The translations under genes and the position numbers were made by a program. This document shows, piece by piece, positions 15,872 through 23,698 of a stretch of DNA of 32,918 bases. Under the pieces are notes generated by a model, which saw only the letters and a program-made list of their open reading frames with translations, made no database searches and was not told the DNA's origin. Origin of the DNA: Streptomyces sp. WZ.A104 (GTDB taxonomy: Bacteria; Actinomycetota; Actinomycetes; Streptomycetales; Streptomycetaceae); the NCBI RefSeq assembly GCF_002382885.1, contig NZ_NWVL01000083.1, forward strand, positions 1 to 32,918, read 5' to 3'. Numbering within the stretch: position 1 is the stretch's first letter; every line of letters starts with the position of its first letter.

Positions 15872-17206
15872 ATGACCGCTCCCTCGGACGCCCCTCCCGG
15901 CGTCGCGCCCCCCGACGCGCCGAAGCCGCAGCTGCGGCGCACCCCGCGGCAGAAGGTCGTCGCCGGGGTGTGCGGCGGGCTGGGCCGGTACTGCGACGTG
16001 GACCCGGTGATCTTCCGGATCGTGCTCGGTGTCCTGTCGGTCACCGGGGGCATCGGCCTGATCTTCTACGGCTTCGCCTGGCTGCTGCTGCCCGCGGAGG
16101 GCGACGAGGAGAACGAGGCGCGCAAGCTGCTGTCGGGGCGGGTCGACGGGGCGTCGCTGGTGGCGCTGCTGCTGGCGCTGATCGGCTGCGGGCTGTTCCT
16201 GTCGATGCTGCACAACCGGGGCATGCTGTCGTTCGCCGCCCTGCTGACGCTGGCCGTCGTCGGATTCTCCGTGTGGACGCAGTCCCGTAGGACGGCGGCC
16301 CCCGAGGACCCGACGGCCCCGCCCGGCACACCGGCCGCCCCGCCCGGCCCCACCCACACCGGCGGGCTCGGCACGCCCCCTCCGGAGGTGAAGGCCCCGC
16401 CGACGCCGGGCGGCCCGTCGTGGTGGCGCGACCCGATCGTCAAGGACGGGACGACCGGGCCGGTGGCCTCCGGCTATCTGTGGGGCCCGGCGGACACGGA
16501 CCAGGCGGCGGCCCAGGCCGGGCCCAGCAAGGAGGCCCCGTTCCGGCCGCCGCACCCGCTGCCCGAGCCGCGCGGCCCGCGCTCGATCGGGGGCCCGGTC
16601 TTCCTGGCGGCCCTGGTGGCGGGTGGTCTCGGTACGGGGCTGAGCTGGGAGCACCAGCCGCTGGGGACGGCCCTCCAGATCGGTCTGGTCGCCGCCCTCG
16701 CGGTGTTCGGCCTCGGGCTGCTGGTCGCCTCGGTGCTGGGCCGGACGGGTTTCGGCACGGTGCTGATGGCGATGGTCACGGCGGGCCTGCTGGCCGGTGC
16801 CTCGGCGGTGCCGAAGGACATCGACACGACCTGGGTGCGCCAGGAGTGGCGGCCCGCCTCGGTGGCAGCCCTCCAGCCGCACTACGAGCTGGGCACCGGC
16901 GACGCCCGGCTGGACCTGTCCGGCCTGAAGGTGCCGGAGGGCGGGACCGTGCGTACGGGACTCGACGTGACAGCGGGGCGGGCGGCCGTCGTCGTCCCGG
17001 AGGACGTGACGGTGAAGGTGCGTGCCGAGGTGGATCTCGGAGAGATCCGGCTGGAGGAGGGCCAGCGGGTCCAGGTCCGGATCAACAGCGACGAGGCCAG
17101 GCAGCGGACCCTGCCGCCGCCGGCCGGCACGAAGCCCGCCGGAACGATCGAACTGGAACTGGAAGTCGGCATCGGACAGGTGGAGGTCACCCGTGCTGCG
17201 TCATGA
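15872..17206 (+). CDS. PspC-domain membrane protein with LiaF-like C-terminal domain
   Basis: This 444-residue protein has an N-terminal PspC domain (about 21-78: LRRTPRQKVVAGVCGGLGRYCDVD and a membrane helix), more hydrophobic segments at about 93-112 and 115-130, a Pro/Gly-rich linker (145-230), further helices at about 240-300, and a C-terminal beta-rich domain at about 330-444 (YELGTGDARLDLSGL, later IELELEVGIGQVEVTR) that resembles the LiaF/DUF2154 'cell-wall-active antibiotic response' domain. With the PspC kinase and LuxR regulator at 11866-13844 it makes a LiaF-LiaS-LiaR-like set, in which this protein would restrain the kinase. The start ATG at 15872 has GGAGG only one base away, an unusually tight spacing. 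The next gene starts inside its last codons. Confidence 0.87.
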   Translation: MTAPSDAPPGVAPPDAPKPQLRRTPRQKVVAGVCGGLGRYCDVDPVIFRIVLGVLSVTGGIGLIFYGFAWLLLPAEGDEENEARKLLSGRVDGASLVALLLALIGCGLFLSMLHNRGMLSFAALLTLAVVGFSVWTQSRRTAAPEDPTAPPGTPAAPPGPTHTGGLGTPPPEVKAPPTPGGPSWWRDPIVKDGTTGPVASGYLWGPADTDQAAAQAGPSKEAPFRPPHPLPEPRGPRSIGGPVFLAALVAGGLGTGLSWEHQPLGTALQIGLVAALAVFGLGLLVASVLGRTGFGTVLMAMVTAGLLAGASAVPKDIDTTWVRQEWRPASVAALQPHYELGTGDARLDLSGLKVPEGGTVRTGLDVTAGRAAVVVPEDVTVKVRAEVDLGEIRLEEGQRVQVRINSDEARQRTLPPPAGTKPAGTIELELEVGIGQVEVTRAAS

Positions 17207-17456
17207 ATTCCGGCCGGGACGCGCGGTGGCGGGTCTGGCCATGCTGGCTCTGGCGGGCGGGTACGCGGCCGACGCCGCCGGGGCGTGGGAGGTCCCCTGG
17301 ACGTTCTTCTTCCCGCTGCTCTTCGGCGGTCTGTGGCTGGCCGCGACGGCGACCTGGGTCGCCTACATGGTCCGGCGCCGGCGTGAGGCGAGGAAGGCGT
17401 CGGCGGAGAACATCGGGGCCCCGGCGAGCAGCAGCGGCAGCCACGCCATCAGATAG
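17193..17456 (+). CDS. Small two-helix membrane protein, coupled to PspC/LiaF-like gene
   Basis: This 87-residue protein starts at GTG 17193, six bases after a perfect GGAGG that lies inside the upstream gene; the two frames overlap by 14 bases. Membrane helices lie at about 11-29 and 37-60, followed by a basic RRRREARK tail in the cytoplasm. The family is not recognised. It is likely made together with the LiaF-like protein. Its last 31 codons and stop (17363-17456) are antisense to the 3' end of the convergent DoxX-like gene, so about 94 bases appear to code on both strands. A premature annotation of either end is possible, but both stops are the first available in frame. Confidence 0.75.
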   Translation: MLRHEFRPGRAVAGLAMLALAGGYAADAAGAWEVPWTFFFPLLFGGLWLAATATWVAYMVRRRREARKASAENIGAPASSSGSHAIR

Positions 17457-17875
17457 GGCAGATCGTTGCCGTAGTAGTACGGGGTGGCCTGCCAGCTCAC
17501 GGTGAGCCAGAGGCTCAGCGAGATCAGCGCGCCGCCGAGCGCCGCGAGCCTGGCCCAGAGGCCGACGAGGGTGCCGAGGCCGACGAGGAGTTCGCCGGTC
17601 GCGATGGCGTAGCCGAAGCCCTCCGGGTTCTTGAGGGCCAGGTCGACGAGGGCGGGGATCGCGGAGGAGTCACGCACCCCGCGCATCATCTCGCCGATGG
17701 ACCCGGCGCCGTCGGCGGACAGGAAGGCGCTGTCCGTGAGCTTGTCGAGGCCCGCGTAGACGAAGGTGACGCCGAGGAAGATCCGCAGCGGCAGCAGGGC
17801 GTATGTACGCGCCTGCTCCCTCAGCGTCCTGCGCTCGCCCAGTCCGTACGAACCGCTGCCGTCGTAGCTGTGCAT
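17363..17875 (-). CDS. DoxX-family membrane protein
   Basis: This 170-residue protein matches the DoxX/DoxD-like family: LLPLRIFLGVTFVYAGLDKL (28-47) is the usual first helix, followed by a soluble loop and helices at about 88-107, 108-128 and 140-155. Related proteins are linked to quinone or sulfur redox functions and to oxidative-stress complexes in mycobacteria; the role here is unknown. I chose the ATG at 17875, just before a short Tyr/Gly/Ser-rich tail, with GGGG eight bases upstream; an upstream ATG at 17941 would add 22 residues. The 3' end overlaps the convergent small membrane-protein gene by 94 bases. Confidence 0.88.
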   Translation of the reverse strand: MHSYDGSGSYGLGERRTLREQARTYALLPLRIFLGVTFVYAGLDKLTDSAFLSADGAGSIGEMMRGVRDSSAIPALVDLALKNPEGFGYAIATGELLVGLGTLVGLWARLAALGGALISLSLWLTVSWQATPYYYGNDLPYLMAWLPLLLAGAPMFSADAFLASRRRRTM

Positions 17876-17987
17876 GACCACTGCCCCGCTTCCCGGTGTT
17901 CCGTCGCTTGACCATACGTACGCCTTCGGCGCGCTGCTCACCAGGGTTGCGGGGCATTCAGCGGAAGGAGGTGGGAGAAAGCGGTGG

Positions 17988-19256
17988 TCAGTCCGTGACG
18001 TCGATCGGGCAGCGGTTGGTCTCCACCCCGGCGGCGGTGACGACCTGGACGTCCACAGTGCCCGGCTCCACCTCGACCGGGACGGGCACGGTCAGCACGG
18101 TGTCGGCCGGGTTGGCGAAGCCCCCGGCGACCGGGATGAGGGGGACGTGGACGTGGACCGTGCCGATGCGGACGACGAGCCGGGCCAGCCGGTCGGGGCT
18201 GCCCGCGCCGGGCGGCACGAAGCCCGCGCCACGGATCTCGATGTCGTCGCCGGTCCTGATCGGCGCGTCCAGGTCCCCGGCCTCCCGGGCCCGGACGACG
18301 GACAGCACGACCGGACGCCCGCCCTCCGTGTACTTCCCGGCGAAGTAGGTCGCCGCCGAGACGGCCACCAGCAGCGCGAGCCCCCACGGCAGATCGGGCA
18401 GCTGCTCGGGGCGGCGGGCCAGGCGGACCGCGGCGAACAGCACGGCGACGGCGCTGACCAGCACGTACTGCACATCGGTGAAGGAGCCGCGCCCCGAGTC
18501 GTCGGTGAGCAGATCGGCTGCGCGCGGCCGGTCCGCGCGCAGCTTCTGGAGGCGCTGGCCCAGCACCCGTACGGTCACCACGCGGCGTACGAGGACGGCG
18601 ACCGCGCACACCAGCGCCAGCACGGTCACCACCCCGGCGGACCGTACGAGGTCGAGCCCCTCGATCAGCGCGTCCCGGTCGGAGGGGTCGGCCGCCCCGG
18701 CCAGCTGGAGTGCGAGGACAAGGACCGCGAAGACGGCGAGCAGCACCCAGGCGGCGGCAACCGCCCGGGAGGTGGAGAGCCGGTTGTCCTCGCCGATCAG
18801 CGGGGCGAGGAGGCCCCCGCGCGCGCGGTGGAAGCGGGCGGCGGCGGTGAGCAGCCCGGCGGTGACGAGGGCAGCGAGCAGACCGGCGGTGCGGGCGGTG
18901 GACCAGCCGGCCCCGATCGCGGTGACGCAGGCGCCGACGAGGAGGGCCCCGGCCGCACCCCACACGGCGAACAGCGTGCCCCGCCACACCTGGTGGAGCC
19001 AGGCGTCCCCGGCCTCCCGGGCCCGTTCGGCGACGGTCCGGGCGGAGCCGGTCAGCTCGTCGGAGACCCACTGCCGGGACGCGGAGGCGGACTGGGCGAC
19101 CCCGGCGGGCAGGCCGTTGCCCGCGGCCAGTTCGTCGCGCTTGGCGAGGAAGGCCGCGACGGCGCGCCGGTGCCCTTCGCGCGCGCCGTGCGGGCAGTCG
19201 CCGCAGGTGCAGCCGCCGCCGTGGGTGCCGCTCGTCCTTGCCTCGTCCAACGCCAC
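17988..19256 (-). CDS. Polytopic membrane protein with N-terminal CxCxxC motif and C-terminal beta domain
   Basis: This 422-residue protein is not recognised. Near the N terminus it carries a His/Cys cluster (THGGGCTCGDCPHG, with Cys16, Cys18 and Cys21) that could bind a metal. An amphipathic helical stretch follows (25-90), then about six hydrophobic segments (roughly 95-117, 122-140, 168-190, 207-226, 263-280, 288-306), and a C-terminal soluble domain from about 315 rich in Val, Gly and Pro with short beta strands (IEIRGAGFVPPGAG), reminiscent of an IPT/TIG-like Ig fold. Start GTG at 19256 has no clear ribosome site. Its upstream region (19257-19369) contains an inverted repeat described separately. 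Confidence 0.8.
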   Translation of the reverse strand: MALDEARTSGTHGGGCTCGDCPHGAREGHRRAVAAFLAKRDELAAGNGLPAGVAQSASASRQWVSDELTGSARTVAERAREAGDAWLHQVWRGTLFAVWGAAGALLVGACVTAIGAGWSTARTAGLLAALVTAGLLTAAARFHRARGGLLAPLIGEDNRLSTSRAVAAAWVLLAVFAVLVLALQLAGAADPSDRDALIEGLDLVRSAGVVTVLALVCAVAVLVRRVVTVRVLGQRLQKLRADRPRAADLLTDDSGRGSFTDVQYVLVSAVAVLFAAVRLARRPEQLPDLPWGLALLVAVSAATYFAGKYTEGGRPVVLSVVRAREAGDLDAPIRTGDDIEIRGAGFVPPGAGSPDRLARLVVRIGTVHVHVPLIPVAGGFANPADTVLTVPVPVEVEPGTVDVQVVTAAGVETNRCPIDVTD

Positions 19257-19278
19257 GGAGGATTACGCCCTTTCCCGC

Positions 19279-19328
19279 CCCGGTACAGCCAACTCACTTG
19301 CGATATCAGCGAATTGTGCCGTACCGGG
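19279..19328. promoter_or_regulatory. Inverted repeat around an AT-rich core upstream of membrane-protein gene
   Basis: CCCGGTAC (19279-19286) is perfectly mirrored by GTACCGGG (19321-19328). The 34 bases between are markedly AT-richer than the surroundings and include GATATC and GAATT. The element lies just upstream of the gene starting at 19256 on the minus strand and just after the aldolase gene stop at 19370. It may be an operator-flanked promoter or a terminator-like hairpin for the aldolase transcript. Confidence 0.4.
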
Positions 19329-19369
19329 CGAGGAGTTCCCGCATCGGGGCGACCGGCGGGCCCGGACCG

Positions 19370-20161
19370 TCAGAATGTTCGACTGACCCGCTGCCACAGG
19401 GGCTGGTAGTTGATCCAGGCCACCAGGTCGCTGCCGAGGTGTTCGCGGGTGGTGACGGCGTCCTGGTGCGCGATGAGCACGGGCTTCCCGGCGGCCCGCG
19501 CCAGCAGCTGCACCTGGCAGGCGCGCTCCAGGGTCAGGAACCACCAGGCCGCCGCGTCCACGGAGTCGCCGACGGTCAGCAGCCCGTGGTTGCGCAGGAT
19601 GACCGCCTTGTGCGGCCCGAGCGTGTCGGCGATGCGCCGCCCTTCCTCCTCGTCCACGACAACGCCCGTGTACGCGTCGTACAGCGCGTGGTCCTCGTAG
19701 AAGGCGCAGGATTCCTGGGTGATCGGTTCGACCGGCTCCCCGAGCGCGGCGAGGGCCCGCCCGTGCACGGAGTGGGTGTGCGCGACGGCCACGGTGCCGG
19801 GCCGGGCCCGGTGCACCGCCGCGTGCACGGCGAACGCGGCCTGGTTGACGTGGAAGCGGCCCCGGACGACCTGCCCGTCGCCGTTGACGAGGATCAGGTC
19901 CTGTGGGGTGATGTCGGCGAAGGGCGCGCCGAACGGGTTGACCCAGAAGCAGTCCTCCAGCTCCGGGTCGCGCACGGTGATGTGCCCGGAGACCCCGTCC
20001 TCGTACCCGAGCTGCCCGAACAACCGCAGCGCCCCCGCGAGCCGCTCCCTGCGGTACGCGCGTTCCTCCCCCGGTGACGCGTGGACGGGCGGCATCGCGA
20101 ACTGAAGCTGTTCGACGGGGATCGGGGCGGGGGCGGCGGGCACGGCGACCGGCTCTGACAT
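19370..20161 (-). CDS. Class II aldolase/adducin-domain protein
   Basis: This 263-residue protein is a class II aldolase/adducin domain. The zinc-site histidines are present: His128 and His130 (VAHTHSVHG) and His192 (RNHGLL). The position where true L-fuculose or L-ribulose-phosphate aldolases have a catalytic Glu (S-S-E followed by the helix) instead reads HVNQAAFAVHAA, so the acidic residue is missing, as in the adducin-like branch. Substrate and activity are therefore uncertain; decarboxylase, epimerase and non-catalytic roles are all possible. The start ATG at 20161 has GAGGAG five bases upstream. The next gene on the same strand, upstream, is the methyltransferase, 80 bases away. Confidence 0.88.
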   Translation of the reverse strand: MSEPVAVPAAPAPIPVEQLQFAMPPVHASPGEERAYRRERLAGALRLFGQLGYEDGVSGHITVRDPELEDCFWVNPFGAPFADITPQDLILVNGDGQVVRGRFHVNQAAFAVHAAVHRARPGTVAVAHTHSVHGRALAALGEPVEPITQESCAFYEDHALYDAYTGVVVDEEEGRRIADTLGPHKAVILRNHGLLTVGDSVDAAAWWFLTLERACQVQLLARAAGKPVLIAHQDAVTTREHLGSDLVAWINYQPLWQRVSRTF

Positions 20162-20241
20162 GGCGGCTCCTCGGGTTCCCAGGGCGTACGGGACCGGAAG
20201 TTACCGCCGGGTGGGGGTGGTGAAAAGGGGTGGGGCGCAGG

Positions 20242-20997
20242 TCAGGTGCTGAGCACCAGGTAGGCGAGGCCCAGATACGAGCGGTAGCCGCCGTAGTAGC
20301 CGGTGCGGCGGGCGTCGACCTCGGCCATCACCTCGCCGTACAGCGGATGGTCCGGGTTCTCCAGCGCCCAGCGCTGCCCGCGCCCGATCGGACCCTCCGA
20401 CTCGAAGAGGTCCCATTCGCGCTGGTCGGCGACGGTGACCTGGAGCGCGTGCAGTCCGACGGACTCCGCCAGCCGGATCAGCTCCAGCAGCGACCCGAAG
20501 TCCCCGGGCTCGGCCCCGAGCCCTTCCAGCGCGGCGGGCGTCGGGGCCTTCAGCCAGACCCCCTCGCCGAGGAGCACCCGGCCTCCGGGGCGTACGGCGG
20601 CGCGCAGGGCGGTCAGGGCCTCCCTGGTCGTACCGGGCCAGGCGTGCGAGGAGCCGATGGAGACGGCGAGGTCGTACCCGCCCTCGGCCCACTCGGCGGC
20701 GGGCTCCTCGTGGAACCGCACCCGGTCACCGAGCCCTCGCTCCTCGGCGAGCTTCCGTCCGCGCGCCACGTCGGCGGGGTCGGTCTCGACGCCGTCCCCG
20801 GCGGCCCCCGGCGCGGCTTCGACGAGCCGCATCAGCAACTCGCCCCAGCCGGAGCCGAGATCGACGATCCGTGCCCCGGGAGCGGGGTCACAGGCGGCGA
20901 CGAGACGGGCCGCGTGGCCCTCGGAGAGCGGGGTGTTCCAGGTGAGGCGGTGGTTCCCGGCGGCGGACAGGATGGCGCGGACTTCTTCGGCGGACAC
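20242..20997 (-). CDS. SAM-dependent class I methyltransferase
   Basis: This 251-residue protein has a Rossmann methyltransferase fold: motif I is VDLGSGWGE (45-53), the ribose-binding acidic residue is probably Glu71 (GVETD), motif II lies around YDLAVSIGSSHAW (108-120) and motif III around VRPGGRVLLGEG (135-145). A C-terminal Tyr-rich stretch (GYYGGYRSYLGLAY, 233-246) is notable. The acceptor substrate cannot be deduced. The likely start is GTG at 20997, which has no clear ribosome site and could be leaderless or use an unusual signal. It may be in one transcript with the aldolase-like gene. Confidence 0.88.
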   Translation of the reverse strand: MSAEEVRAILSAAGNHRLTWNTPLSEGHAARLVAACDPAPGARIVDLGSGWGELLMRLVEAAPGAAGDGVETDPADVARGRKLAEERGLGDRVRFHEEPAAEWAEGGYDLAVSIGSSHAWPGTTREALTALRAAVRPGGRVLLGEGVWLKAPTPAALEGLGAEPGDFGSLLELIRLAESVGLHALQVTVADQREWDLFESEGPIGRGQRWALENPDHPLYGEVMAEVDARRTGYYGGYRSYLGLAYLVLST

Positions 20998-21039
20998 GGT
21001 GGGGAGCCTGGCACGGGTGGGCGGGCTCGTGCCAGTGGA

Positions 21040-21654
21040 TTACGAGCGGCCTCGGCGGTAGATCTCCGTGAGGTCGACGTCGATCGGGAACGGGACGTCA
21101 AGGTTCATCTTCTTGCGGTGGATTCCGGTGGGCGTGTACGTGTCCGTCGCCGGGTCGAGCTCGTAGACATAGACGACGGGCAGGCCATCCGCTCCCTGCT
21201 CGACCCGCCAGAAGTGCCGGACACCGGCCTCGGCGTATTTGCGCGGCTTGACGCCCCGGTCACGGACCTCGGAGTCGGGCGATACGACTTCGACGGCGAG
21301 GACGACGTCCTCCGGTGCATACCAGGTCTGGTCGGCCCCGGTGTCCGCCTCCGCGCGATACACCAGCAGATCGGGCTCCGGACGGTTCGTGCGGTCCAGC
21401 CTGATGGTCATTTCGCGGTCGACGTCCAGATCCACGGGGGCGTGCGCGAGAAGAGCCGATTCCAGCAGCCACATGGCTCGTGTGTGGAACTTACGCTGCG
21501 GACTCATGAAGACGAGACTCCCGTCGATCAGCTCGGTGTGGGGCGGGAGGCCCGGAATCCGGTCGAGGTCGTCCGCCGTCCAGCCGCCCTCCGGCGGAAC
21601 GGGCCACCGGTACGGCTCCTGCTGCTCAAGCCCGGGCTTGGGTGCGGCGCTCAT
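21040..21654 (-). CDS. Uma2-family (DUF820) PD-(D/E)xK nuclease-like protein
   Basis: This 204-residue protein belongs to the Uma2/DUF820 family, a PD-(D/E)xK-type nuclease fold abundant in Streptomyces and cyanobacteria. Expected residues are Glu41 (HTELIDG), Asp95 (RPEPDLLVY), Glu122 (VLAVEVVSPDSE) and a basic position in the following helix (KPRKYAEAGV). No specific target is known for most members. I chose the ATG at 21654, with GGGAG five bases upstream; ATG at 21666 or 21714 would lengthen it. The gene stands alone, 42 bases from the methyltransferase start on the same strand. Confidence 0.9.
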   Translation of the reverse strand: MSAAPKPGLEQQEPYRWPVPPEGGWTADDLDRIPGLPPHTELIDGSLVFMSPQRKFHTRAMWLLESALLAHAPVDLDVDREMTIRLDRTNRPEPDLLVYRAEADTGADQTWYAPEDVVLAVEVVSPDSEVRDRGVKPRKYAEAGVRHFWRVEQGADGLPVVYVYELDPATDTYTPTGIHRKKMNLDVPFPIDVDLTEIYRRGRS

Positions 21655-21754
21655 GATTACTCCCATACGCCGAAGTCTCGTCTCTTCACTCAGCGTACCC
21701 AGCAGATACGACAATGCCGCCGCCCAAACGAATGAGCGACGGCATGGACGTTGA

Positions 21755-21782
21755 CCCGGGAAAGCCCTACGGGCTCACCGGG
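21755..21782. terminator. guaA terminator hairpin
   Basis: Two nested stems form at 21755-21782: an outer CCCGG/CCGGG (21755-21759 with 21778-21782) and an inner AGCCC/GGGCT (21763-21767 with 21771-21775) closing a TAC loop. The element starts 11 bases beyond the guaA stop on the minus strand. Confidence 0.65.
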
Positions 21783-21792
21783 GGCGGGGAGG

Positions 21793-23379
21793 TCACTCCC
21801 ACTCGATCGTCCCCGGCGGCTTGCTCGTCACGTCGAGGACGACGCGGTTGACGTCGGCGACCTCGTTGGTGATGCGGGTGGAGATCTTCGCCAGCGTCTC
21901 GTACGGCAGGCGCGACCAGTCGGCCGTCATGGCGTCCTCGGAGGAGACCGGGCGCAGGACGATCGGGTGGCCGTAGGTGCGGCCGTCGCCCTGGACGCCG
22001 ACCGAGCGGACGTCGGCGAGGAGGACCACCGGGCACTGCCAGATGTCACGGTCCAGGCCGGCCGCCGTCAGCTCCTCGCGGGCGATGGCGTCGGCCTCAC
22101 GGAGCAGGTCCAGGCGGTCCTTGGTGACCTCGCCGACGATGCGGATGCCGAGGCCGGGGCCGGGGAACGGCTGGCGCTGGACGATCTCCTCGGGGAGGCC
22201 CAGCTCCTGGCCGACCATCCGGACCTCGTCCTTGAACAGCTGGCGCAGCGGCTCGACGAGCTGGAACTCGATGTCGTCGGGGAGGCCGCCGACGTTGTGG
22301 TGGGACTTGATGTTGGCGGTGCCGGTGCCGCCGCCGGACTCGACGACGTCCGGGTAGAGCGTGCCCTGGACCAGGAAGGCGACCTCGGGCCCGTCCTCCT
22401 GGAGGATCTCCAGCTGGGCCTGCTCGAAGACGCGGATGAACTCGCGGCCGATGATCTTCCGCTTCTGCTCCGGGTCGGAGACCCCGGCCAGGGCGTCGAG
22501 GAAGCGCTTCTCCGCGTCGACCACCTTCAGCTTCGCGCCGGTCGCGGCCACGAAGTCCTTCTCGACCTGCTCGGTCTCGCCCTTGCGCATCAGCCCGTGG
22601 TCGACGTACACGCAGGTGAGCTGGGAGCCGATGGCCTTCTGCACGAGGGCGGCGGCGACCGCGGAGTCGACACCTCCGGAAAGGCCGCAGATGGCGCGCT
22701 TGGTGCCGACCTGCTCGCGGATGAGGGCGACCTGCTCCTCGACCACGTTGGTGGTGGTCCAGTTCGGCTCGATGCCCGCGCCGCGGTAGAGGAAGTGCTC
22801 CAGGACCTGCTGGCCGTGGGTGGAGTGCAGGACCTCGGGGTGGTACTGGACGCCGTAGAGCTTCTTCTCGTCGTTCTCGAAGGCCGCGACCGGGACCACG
22901 TCCGTGGAGGCGGTGACGGTGAAGCCCTCGGGGGCCGCCGAGCAGGCGTCGCCGTGCGACATCCACACCGGCTGCTCGGTGGGCGTGCCCTCGAAGAGCG
23001 TCGAGCCCGCCTTCGTGACGTGCAGCGGGGTGCGGCCGTACTCGCGCGCCCCGTTGTCGTCGACCGTGCCGCCGAGCGTGGTGGCCATCAGCTGGAAGCC
23101 GTAGCACATGCCGAAGACGGGGACCCCGGCCTCGAAGAGCGAGCGGTCCAGGGACGGCGCGCCCTCCGCGTACACCGACGAGGGGCCGCCGGAGAGGATG
23201 ATCGCGCGGGGGTTCTTGGCCAGCATCTCGGCCACCGGCATGGTGGACGGGACGATCTCGCTGTAGACCCGGGCCTCACGGACACGGCGGGCGATGAGCT
23301 GGGCGTACTGCGCGCCGAAGTCGACAACCAGGACCACGTCGGCCGTGGTGTCGGGGGCGGCGGGGGGTGCTGCTGGCAC
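21793..23379 (-). CDS. guaA: GMP synthase (glutamine-hydrolysing)
   Basis: This 528-residue enzyme converts XMP, ATP and glutamine to GMP in de novo purine synthesis. The class I glutamine amidotransferase domain (14-205) has the nucleophile Cys92 (GMCYGFQ) and the His180/Glu182 pair (YHPEV). The ATP pyrophosphatase domain follows, with the P-loop SGGVDS at 234-239, and the C-terminal dimerisation domain ends in KPPGTIEWE as expected. I chose GTG at 23379, seven bases after GGAAGG; the frame is open to 23520 but the extra residues are Arg/Pro-rich with no homology character. It is divergent from the chorismate mutase leader region and ends at the hairpin at 21755-21782. Confidence 0.98.
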   Translation of the reverse strand: MPAAPPAAPDTTADVVLVVDFGAQYAQLIARRVREARVYSEIVPSTMPVAEMLAKNPRAIILSGGPSSVYAEGAPSLDRSLFEAGVPVFGMCYGFQLMATTLGGTVDDNGAREYGRTPLHVTKAGSTLFEGTPTEQPVWMSHGDACSAAPEGFTVTASTDVVPVAAFENDEKKLYGVQYHPEVLHSTHGQQVLEHFLYRGAGIEPNWTTTNVVEEQVALIREQVGTKRAICGLSGGVDSAVAAALVQKAIGSQLTCVYVDHGLMRKGETEQVEKDFVAATGAKLKVVDAEKRFLDALAGVSDPEQKRKIIGREFIRVFEQAQLEILQEDGPEVAFLVQGTLYPDVVESGGGTGTANIKSHHNVGGLPDDIEFQLVEPLRQLFKDEVRMVGQELGLPEEIVQRQPFPGPGLGIRIVGEVTKDRLDLLREADAIAREELTAAGLDRDIWQCPVVLLADVRSVGVQGDGRTYGHPIVLRPVSSEDAMTADWSRLPYETLAKISTRITNEVADVNRVVLDVTSKPPGTIEWE

Positions 23380-23480
23380 GGGGCGGCCTTCCGGCGGTGA
23401 TGAGGGGGTCGGTTCTCCCGATTCTACCGGCCGCGCGCGGACCCTCCGCCGAGCCGGGCGTCTCACGATGCGGGCCCCGC

Positions 23481-23511
23481 TTTGGCGGGTCCTCCGGGGC
23501 GGGGCCATACT
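23481..23511 (+). promoter_or_regulatory. Putative promoter for leader peptide/chorismate mutase
   Basis: TTTGGC (23481-23486) and CATACT (23506-23511) are spaced 19 bases apart and place a start site near 23518-23519, at the ATG of the leader peptide. The C-rich bases before that ATG contain no ribosome site, which fits a leaderless leader-peptide transcript. An 8-bp stem (GGCCCCGC/GCGGGGCC, 23473-23480 with 23499-23506) overlaps it. Confidence 0.45.
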
Positions 23512-23518
23512 GTCCCCC

Positions 23519-23590
23519 ATGCGTCAGCACACGACCTTCGTCTTTACCTATGGCATCCGGCCCGCCGGCTGCCATGGTCGTGCTGCTTGA
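23519..23590 (+). CDS. Aromatic leader peptide upstream of chorismate mutase
   Basis: This 23-residue frame (starting MRQHTTFVFTYGIRP) holds two Phe codons and one Tyr codon within five codons. Two of them, TTT and TAT, are rare in high-GC Streptomyces genes. It is followed 24 bases later by a perfect 11-bp hairpin and then, 58 bases further, by the chorismate mutase gene of the phenylalanine/tyrosine branch. This is the layout of a classical transcription-attenuation leader in which ribosomes stall when charged tRNA-Phe or tRNA-Tyr is short. The ATG lacks a ribosome site and may be at or next to the 5' end of the RNA. It is too short for homology-based calls; context carries the assignment. 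Confidence 0.7.
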   Translation: MRQHTTFVFTYGIRPAGCHGRAA

Positions 23591-23614
23591 GCTACTGACA
23601 AGCAACGTTCCAGG

Positions 23615-23640
23615 CGCCCCGGGCCGACAGGCCCGGGGCG
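23615..23640 (+). terminator. Attenuator hairpin before chorismate mutase
   Basis: CGCCCCGGGCC (23615-23625) pairs perfectly with GGCCCGGGGCG (23630-23640) across a GACA loop: an 11-bp stem followed by TTCTGCG. CGGCCCG inside the leader-peptide frame (23558-23564) is exactly complementary to CGGGCCG (23620-23626) and could form a competing, antiterminating helix. Whether ribosome stalling would favour that helix is not settled by eye. Confidence 0.75.
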
Positions 23641-23698
23641 TTCTGCGTGTCCGGGTCCTCGCGCCCCGGGGGGTCGCCACCCACCGGGAGTCACCACC

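Noticed and set aside
15864..15875. Mini-ORF ATG GAG GCA TGA overlapping the PspC/LiaF-like start as a coupling device
   Set aside because: Three codons created by the ribosome-site sequence itself; nothing else supports translation.
21751..23400. A 549-residue open frame on the + strand opposite guaA
   Set aside because: It is a compositional shadow (repetitive Asp/Gly/Leu/Val) of the conserved guaA frame.
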